A stretch of 9,218 nucleotides of DNA, taken from the NCBI GenBank assembly GCA_937967875.1, contig CALBTQ010000663.1:1-9218 (forward strand), written 5' to 3'. Source of the stretch: an uncultured Pseudomonadota bacterium (GTDB taxonomy: Bacteria; Lernaellota; Lernaellaia; Lernaellales; Lernaellaceae). Positions 5,293-9,218 of the stretch are shown in pieces. Numbering within the stretch: the stretch's first letter is position 1; every line of letters starts with the position of its first letter. The position numbers and the translations under genes were made by a program. Below the pieces are notes generated by a model. It saw nothing but the letters and a program-made list of their open reading frames with translations. It had not been told where the DNA came from and did not search any database.

Positions 5293-7704
5293 TCAGCGCG
5301 AATTGAGCTTGCCGATGTGCGGTTCGAACTGCACACCCAGGACGAAGCCGGGGTAGATGGCCCACCAGCCGCCGTCGTATTCCTCGTAGTCGTCGTTTTT
5401 GTCTTCCCAGGTGTCTTCGGCGATGTTCGAGCCGAAGATGCCCGCTTCCCGCCGGATCGTCGAGACCATCATGTTGAGCGTCGGACCGGCGTAGACGCTG
5501 ACCGTGTCGTTGAAGCGGTACCCGGCCAGCACGCGCCACTTGGCGATCATATCCAGTTCGTTGCCCTTCCAATAATCTTCCAGCAGGCCGTGCAGCGAGA
5601 TGTCCGAATCCAGGTACCAGTGCGGCGACAGGTCGAGGTGACCGCCCAGGCCCACCAGCGGCGCGAGCCATTGTTCGTCCTCGATCGGGTGCACGCCCAG
5701 GCCGTAGAGGCCGTAGATGTGCTTGCTGCCCATCTTCAGACCGGCGTTGATCAGCGAGCCGTCGCTGAGCCAGATCGTCGGAGCAAGCATGCCGTTGCCC
5801 GCGTAGCTGAACAGGCCGATCGATTCGCCGCGCACTTCTTTGGAAATGTTGACCAGACCGAAATTCAGGCCCTTGAGCAGGCTGGAGTAGTTGATCAGGC
5901 CCAACTGCAGACCGGTCATGTCTTTGGGGACGATGTTGAGCAGGCCGGTTTGCAGGCCGAGCATCGATTGCGAATAGTTGAGCACGTAGGCCCACTGCAC
6001 GCCCACCGTCTCGCGGCGCGTGACGTTGGCCACGTAGCACCATTGCAGGCCGTAAAAATCGTTGCCGGTGTAGTTGAATACCGCCGACGCCTGCAGCACC
6101 TTCGCGTTGCGCCGCGCGATCGACGCCAGCCCCGCGCCTTGCACGCCGTCCACGTTGCCCGCCGTATAGCTGATCAACCCGGCCGCCTGCATGCCGTTGA
6201 TCTCGCCCAGATCGAAGCTGGTCAGGCCCGCCGCCTGAAAGCCGATGATGTCCTTGCCCGTGTAGGAGACCAGACCGCCGAGCTGCGCGCCGCGCATTTC
6301 ACGCTCGACGATGTCGACCAGACCGGACATCTGCACGCCGATCAGGTCCTCGCCGGCATAGTTGAACAGACCGGCCAGACGCACGCCCTTCACCTGCCGC
6401 TTGCGGATCGCCCCCAGGCCCGACATTTCGAAGCCCGAAAGGAAGTCGCTCCAGTCGACCAGCAGGTTCACCGCGACGTAGTTTTTCACCGGCGGTTGCG
6501 TGCCGAAGTTCGTCGACACGCCCGGCACGAGCGAAAAGGCCACGTAGCGCATGTGGATCTGCTCGAGTTCGTCCGACGGCGGTTCCGGATTGCCGCGGGC
6601 GACGGTGCGGTCGGCCTCGATGCGCTGCAGTTGATCCGGCTGCAGCAGGAACTGTTTGCCGCGGCCGAGGCTGACGTTGCCGCGCCGCCACATCGCCGGC
6701 TGCACGTAAGTCACGCTGTAATTGCCCGGCTCCAACGCCACGGACATTTCGCGGCCGCCGGGTTTGTTGATTTCGGCGATCAGGCGCCCCTGCCCGTCGC
6801 GGATGTACACGCGGCCGTCCAGCGCCGGGGCCAGCACGAGCAACGACGAGGTTTCGCGCAGATCGGTCATCACCAGATCGCCGCTGCCGGCCAGTTGAAA
6901 ATCGTAGTTCGGATGCTGCGGCCCGGCGGGCGTCGATTCGGTCTGCATCAACGTTTCGTGGAACGCGTAATGATACGCCTCGTTGATCGTCACCCGGCCG
7001 TCGCGGCTGGCGTCGGCCGCGCCGCGCAGGCCCGACACCAGGTAGTGCGTGAAAAACGATCCGCCGATGCGGTCCGATTCCTGCGCCGCTTCGTTGGCCG
7101 AGGCCGAGGTCAGGTAGGCGTTGCCCTTGACCTGCGTGGCCTCGTCGACCAGAAACGCCGAGCGCCGCTGGCCGCCCTTACGCCGCGTCATCGCGCCCGA
7201 GCTGCACGAGTCGAGCACGGCGATGCGCACGTCGGCCGGCAGCGCCTCGATGTTGCGCCGCAGTTCGCTGTACGGATACTGTTCGTTGCCCAGCAGCAGC
7301 CCGTTGTCGTCGGAGTGGCCGCTGTAATAGAAAATCAGTTCGATACGCTGATCGGCGCGTTTGGCCTCGGTCAGCAGGTTGCGCATCTGGTTGAAACTGG
7401 TGCGCAGGTTGTTGCGGTTGGGTTCGAGCAGCACGAAGCTGTCCTGCTCGCTCACCCCGCCCAGCTCGCGCAGCACCTGCGCGAAGGCCTCGGCGTCGGT
7501 GTGCGCGTAACGCAGTTCCACGCGCTTGGGCCCGCCGTCGTTGGCCCCGATGATGAACGCGAAGCGCCGCAACTGGCCCTCGCCGTTTTCCGCGGCCAGC
7601 CCGGCGCGCACGGTCAACAACAACAGAACCAGAATCAACATCGCCACCAGCAGAATAAGCTGCCGGTTTTCGCGCCATGCCCGATCCATCCCAAACCGCT
7701 TCAT
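5293..7704 (-). CDS. Exported caspase-like (peptidase C14) protein with 16-residue repeats and probable outer-membrane C-terminus
   Basis: This is an 803-residue protein. Residues 15-38 are a signal peptide or membrane anchor. Residues 47-280 form a caspase-hemoglobinase fold: FAFIIGAND opens the domain, the catalytic His is His130 in YYSGHSDDNG and the nucleophile is Cys167 in VLDSCSSG. Residues 231-242 (DASRDGRVTINE) form an EF-hand-type calcium loop, as in other bacterial caspase-like proteins. Residues 288-335 look like a PEGA-type beta-sandwich. Residues 424-639 are fourteen tandem repeats, G-[VLFM]-Q-x-x-G-L-x-[SN]-[YI] and so on, resembling the LA_2272-type surface repeats of Leptospira. 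The C-terminal ~140 residues have alternating Gly/aromatic beta-strands like an outer-membrane barrel. Its ATG overlaps the stop of the anti-sigma gene (ATGA), with AGGGA 8 bases upstream, so translation is probably coupled. It is likely a surface or periplasmic protease, or a sensor, under control of the adjacent sigma factor. Substrate unknown. Confidence 0.87.
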   Translation of the reverse strand: MKRFGMDRAWRENRQLILLVAMLILVLLLLTVRAGLAAENGEGQLRRFAFIIGANDGGPKRVELRYAHTDAEAFAQVLRELGGVSEQDSFVLLEPNRNNLRTSFNQMRNLLTEAKRADQRIELIFYYSGHSDDNGLLLGNEQYPYSELRRNIEALPADVRIAVLDSCSSGAMTRRKGGQRRSAFLVDEATQVKGNAYLTSASANEAAQESDRIGGSFFTHYLVSGLRGAADASRDGRVTINEAYHYAFHETLMQTESTPAGPQHPNYDFQLAGSGDLVMTDLRETSSLLVLAPALDGRVYIRDGQGRLIAEINKPGGREMSVALEPGNYSVTYVQPAMWRRGNVSLGRGKQFLLQPDQLQRIEADRTVARGNPEPPSDELEQIHMRYVAFSLVPGVSTNFGTQPPVKNYVAVNLLVDWSDFLSGFEMSGLGAIRKRQVKGVRLAGLFNYAGEDLIGVQMSGLVDIVEREMRGAQLGGLVSYTGKDIIGFQAAGLTSFDLGEINGMQAAGLISYTAGNVDGVQGAGLASIARRNAKVLQASAVFNYTGNDFYGLQWCYVANVTRRETVGVQWAYVLNYSQSMLGLQTGLLNIVPKDMTGLQLGLINYSSLLKGLNFGLVNISKEVRGESIGLFSYAGNGMLAPTIWLSDGSLINAGLKMGSKHIYGLYGLGVHPIEDEQWLAPLVGLGGHLDLSPHWYLDSDISLHGLLEDYWKGNELDMIAKWRVLAGYRFNDTVSVYAGPTLNMMVSTIRREAGIFGSNIAEDTWEDKNDDYEEYDGGWWAIYPGFVLGVQFEPHIGKLNSR
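5788..6435 (-). repeat. Fourteen tandem 16/15/14-residue coding repeats with A/B alternation
   Basis: This region encodes residues 424-639 of the caspase-like protein. Repeat starts fall at residues 424, 440, 456, 472, 488, 504, 520, 536, 552 and 568 (exactly 16 apart), then 583, 598, 612 and 626. Two classes alternate. One ends in a turn like NYTGND, NYAGED or SYTGKD. The other ends in a basic turn like AIRKRQ, DIVERE or NVTRRE. Codons differ between copies, so the repeats are old and kept by selection on the protein. Confidence 0.85.
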
Positions 7705-8501
7705 TGGTTGCTTCCCTTTGCCCCGGCGATTTTATCGATCGTCAATTCGAAGGACTGTATGTTTTCAGGCAGCGCCAATTCCTTCGCGCGCTCGGCGCCC
7801 AGTTCCTCGCCCCAGGCCAGCACCCGGCGCACGTCCAGCGGTTCGTCGGCGGTAAGGAAAATGAACCGCTCGAAATCCGGCGCGTCGTCCAGCTCGTAGG
7901 AGAACGGCAGCGGATGCGCCGCGCCCTCGGCCAGTTCGGTCGGATCGTCCGGGTGCGCCGGGAAGTGCAGCGTCACCGTGCCGCGCCCGTCGACCGAGAA
8001 GATCACGCCGTAAGAAGCGCCGCCGGCGAGGTAGCTCAGTTGCAGCGTGTCGCCCGCGGTCAGCGCGTCGCCCGCGAAAATCTGGCGAATGCTGCCGCCT
8101 TTTTTCAGATGGACGATCACCTGCGGATCGCCCTTGATGCGCTCGGTCGGAATGCCCGGCTCGACCGGCGTGTCCAGCGGCGTGGTGCGGAAGGGGCCGA
8201 CCAGCCAGACGATCACCACCAACAGCGCCGCCGCGGCCGTGGCCAGCGCGGGCAGATTGATCAGCGACCGGCGCGGGCGCTGCGCCCGGGCGAATCGCTC
8301 GTCGATCGACGCGGCCGTCTTGCGCGCGGGGTACGCGGCGAGAATCTCGCGATTGGATTCGGTCAGCGCGGCCAGGCGCTGCTCGCCGTCGGGCTCGGCG
8401 GCCAGCCGACGACGCACCTGTTCGGCCTGCGCCGGATCCAGCTCCCCCAACGCCAGCTTTTCCAGCAGTAAATCCGGTACGCGAGGCGGTGTTTTCATCA
8501 T
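7701..8501 (-). CDS. Membrane-anchored anti-sigma-like protein with DUF4384-like C-terminal domain
   Basis: This is a 266-residue protein. Residues 8-60 (LLLEKLALGELDPAQAEQVR onward) resemble the cytoplasmic helical N-terminus of anti-sigma factors. There is no cysteine anywhere in the protein, so it cannot be a zinc-type (HxxxCxxC) anti-sigma. Residues 82-102 form one transmembrane helix preceded by an RPRR basic stretch, giving an N-in topology. Residues 125-256 lie outside the membrane and resemble DUF4384: IRQIFAGDALTAGDTLQLSY, VIFSVDGRGTVTLHFP and a final strand region. The start overlaps the sigma gene stop (ATGA). A second in-frame ATG at 8498 is 7 bp from AAGGAG and may be the one used; the first is only 4 bp away. 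Its place between sigma factor and caspase gene supports a role as membrane-bound inhibitor and sensor of the sigma factor. The function is inferred from context and architecture. Confidence 0.8.
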   Translation of the reverse strand: MMKTPPRVPDLLLEKLALGELDPAQAEQVRRRLAAEPDGEQRLAALTESNREILAAYPARKTAASIDERFARAQRPRRSLINLPALATAAAALLVVIVWLVGPFRTTPLDTPVEPGIPTERIKGDPQVIVHLKKGGSIRQIFAGDALTAGDTLQLSYLAGGASYGVIFSVDGRGTVTLHFPAHPDDPTELAEGAAHPLPFSYELDDAPDFERFIFLTADEPLDVRRVLAWGEELGAERAKELALPENIQSFELTIDKIAGAKGSNQ

Positions 8502-8980
8502 GCGACTCCTTCCAGTTCGATCAGCCTGCTGCGAAGGGAGCGCAACCGTTTGCGTACGCCGGAAACCGAAAGACCGACCTCCTGCGCCGTTTCTTCCAGC
8601 GTCAGACCGTCCAGCAAATGCAGCACGGCGATCACCCGCGTGGATTCGCGTTCGCGCGCGAACAGCTTATCCAACGCGCTGCGCACCAGCGCCTGCGCCT
8701 CGGGTTCGTCGCTGTCGGCGATGCGTGCGAGCAGATCGTCGCCCGGATTTTCCGGATGCCGTTTGCGGGAGCGGATCTTGTTCAGGCAAACGTTGGTGGC
8801 GATGCGGTACAACAGGCCCGACGGCGCGGCGTCGTCGAGCAACTCGCTCCGGCGCAGCACCTGGACGAAGGTATCCTGCATCGCGTCGAGCGCCAGGTCT
8901 TCGTCCCGCAACAACGTGCGGCAGCGACGCAGAACCATCGGTCCGTATTGTTGGTAAAGTTGTTCCGTATCGACCGCCAC
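8498..8980 (-). CDS. ECF-type RNA polymerase sigma factor
   Basis: This is a 160-residue protein with the two-domain layout of extracytoplasmic-function sigma factors. Region 2 spans about residues 8-75: LYQQYGPMVLRRCRTLLRDE then LALDAMQDTFVQVLR, with a core-binding and -10 recognition segment YRIATNVCLNKIRSRKR. Region 4 spans about 108-155: VLHLLDGLTLEETAQEVGLS then VSGVRKRLRSLRSRL, a helix-turn-helix for -35 recognition. The length is typical of the family. The start is GTG at 8980, with AGGGGG six bases upstream. The stop overlaps the start of the anti-sigma-like gene, and the order sigma, membrane regulator, effector suggests an autoregulated operon driving the caspase-like protein. Which ECF subgroup it belongs to cannot be told from the sequence alone. 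Confidence 0.92.
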   Translation of the reverse strand: MAVDTEQLYQQYGPMVLRRCRTLLRDEDLALDAMQDTFVQVLRRSELLDDAAPSGLLYRIATNVCLNKIRSRKRHPENPGDDLLARIADSDEPEAQALVRSALDKLFARERESTRVIAVLHLLDGLTLEETAQEVGLSVSGVRKRLRSLRSRLIELEGVA

Positions 8981-9218
8981 GTGCAGCCCCCTTTTCTCAC
9001 CCGATCAAACACCATGGAGCGCCCACAGTGTTACCACATACGGAGAAAAAGTCGATATGCGGAGGGGGATTTGCCGGAAGGACGGTTCGCTGAGTACATA
9101 CAAAATTCCGCGATAAAGCATGGGAGGAATTAAGAATCATGCCTCTTACATTGGGTTCTTTTTAAGTTTAGACATCGGAATAGGCGTTAATCCCTAACAT
9201 TCCTTTGGATCAAACCAT
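8981..9218. other. AT-richer non-coding upstream region of the sigma operon
   Basis: No credible gene is seen in these 238 bp, which are clearly more AT-rich than the genes to the left. The minus-strand promoter of the sigma operon should lie here, but I could not identify convincing -35/-10 hexamers. On the plus strand, GGAGG (9123-9127) precedes an ATG at 9139 opening a nine-codon frame (MPLTLGSF, stop ending 9165). The segment 9132-9138 (AAGAATC) can pair with GGTTCTT followed by T-rich DNA, a weak hairpin. The right edge of the window is reached before any gene begins. Confidence 0.6.

Noticed and set aside
5317..7899. 860-codon plus-strand frame
   Set aside because: It is antisense to the caspase-like gene. 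Composition rich in His, Arg, Gln and Val without motifs is typical of a GC-driven shadow frame.

Overview
The window is GC-rich, gene-dense bacterial DNA. Its signatures are Asp-rich linkers ending in Gly-Cys-Gly-Cys, thrombospondin type 3 calcium loops, several exported or lipid-anchored proteins, and a protein with a probable outer-membrane C-terminus. These fit a Gram-negative (diderm) environmental lineage in the Deltaproteobacteria/Myxococcota-like or Lernaellota-like range, probably from a metagenome assembly. That taxonomic placement is inference. The first 44 bases are Illumina sequencing adapter, not genome, so the left edge is a contig end.

Left part (45-2439, + strand): the C-terminal part of a gingipain-like (C25-type) cysteine peptidase ends at a strong terminator. 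An AT-richer non-coding stretch follows, with two copies of a short direct repeat that may be a leftover IS end. Next comes a two-gene unit of tandem paralogues. Each has an N-terminal hydrophobic segment, Cys31, a thrombospondin type 3 calcium loop, a conserved domain of unknown function, an Asp-rich linker and a terminal GCGC tail. All nine cysteines correspond between the two proteins.

Middle (2440-5292): a minus-strand lipoprotein serine hydrolase of the R61 DD-peptidase/class C beta-lactamase fold diverges from a plus-strand lipoprotein predicted to be a seven-bladed beta-propeller. About 440 bp of non-coding DNA follows (4849-5292), filled with two kinds of hairpin-forming intergenic repeat. 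One is an array of alternating CACTGAT/ATCAGTG dyads with a compensatory base change. The other is a TCCTGGAT...ATCCAGGA composite element.

Right part (5293-8980, - strand): a tightly coupled three-gene operon, sigma - anti-sigma - caspase, with ATGA overlaps at both junctions. It encodes an ECF-type sigma factor, a membrane-spanning cysteine-free anti-sigma-like protein with a DUF4384-like C-terminal domain, and an 803-residue exported caspase-like (C14) protein. The last protein carries a beta-sandwich domain, fourteen tandem 14-16-residue repeats of two alternating types, and a probable outer-membrane beta-strand region. This is the most interesting system in the window: a cell-surface caspase-like protein wired to its own transcription factor and a membrane-bound regulator. 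The final 238 bases are non-coding and AT-richer, and probably hold the operon's promoter.
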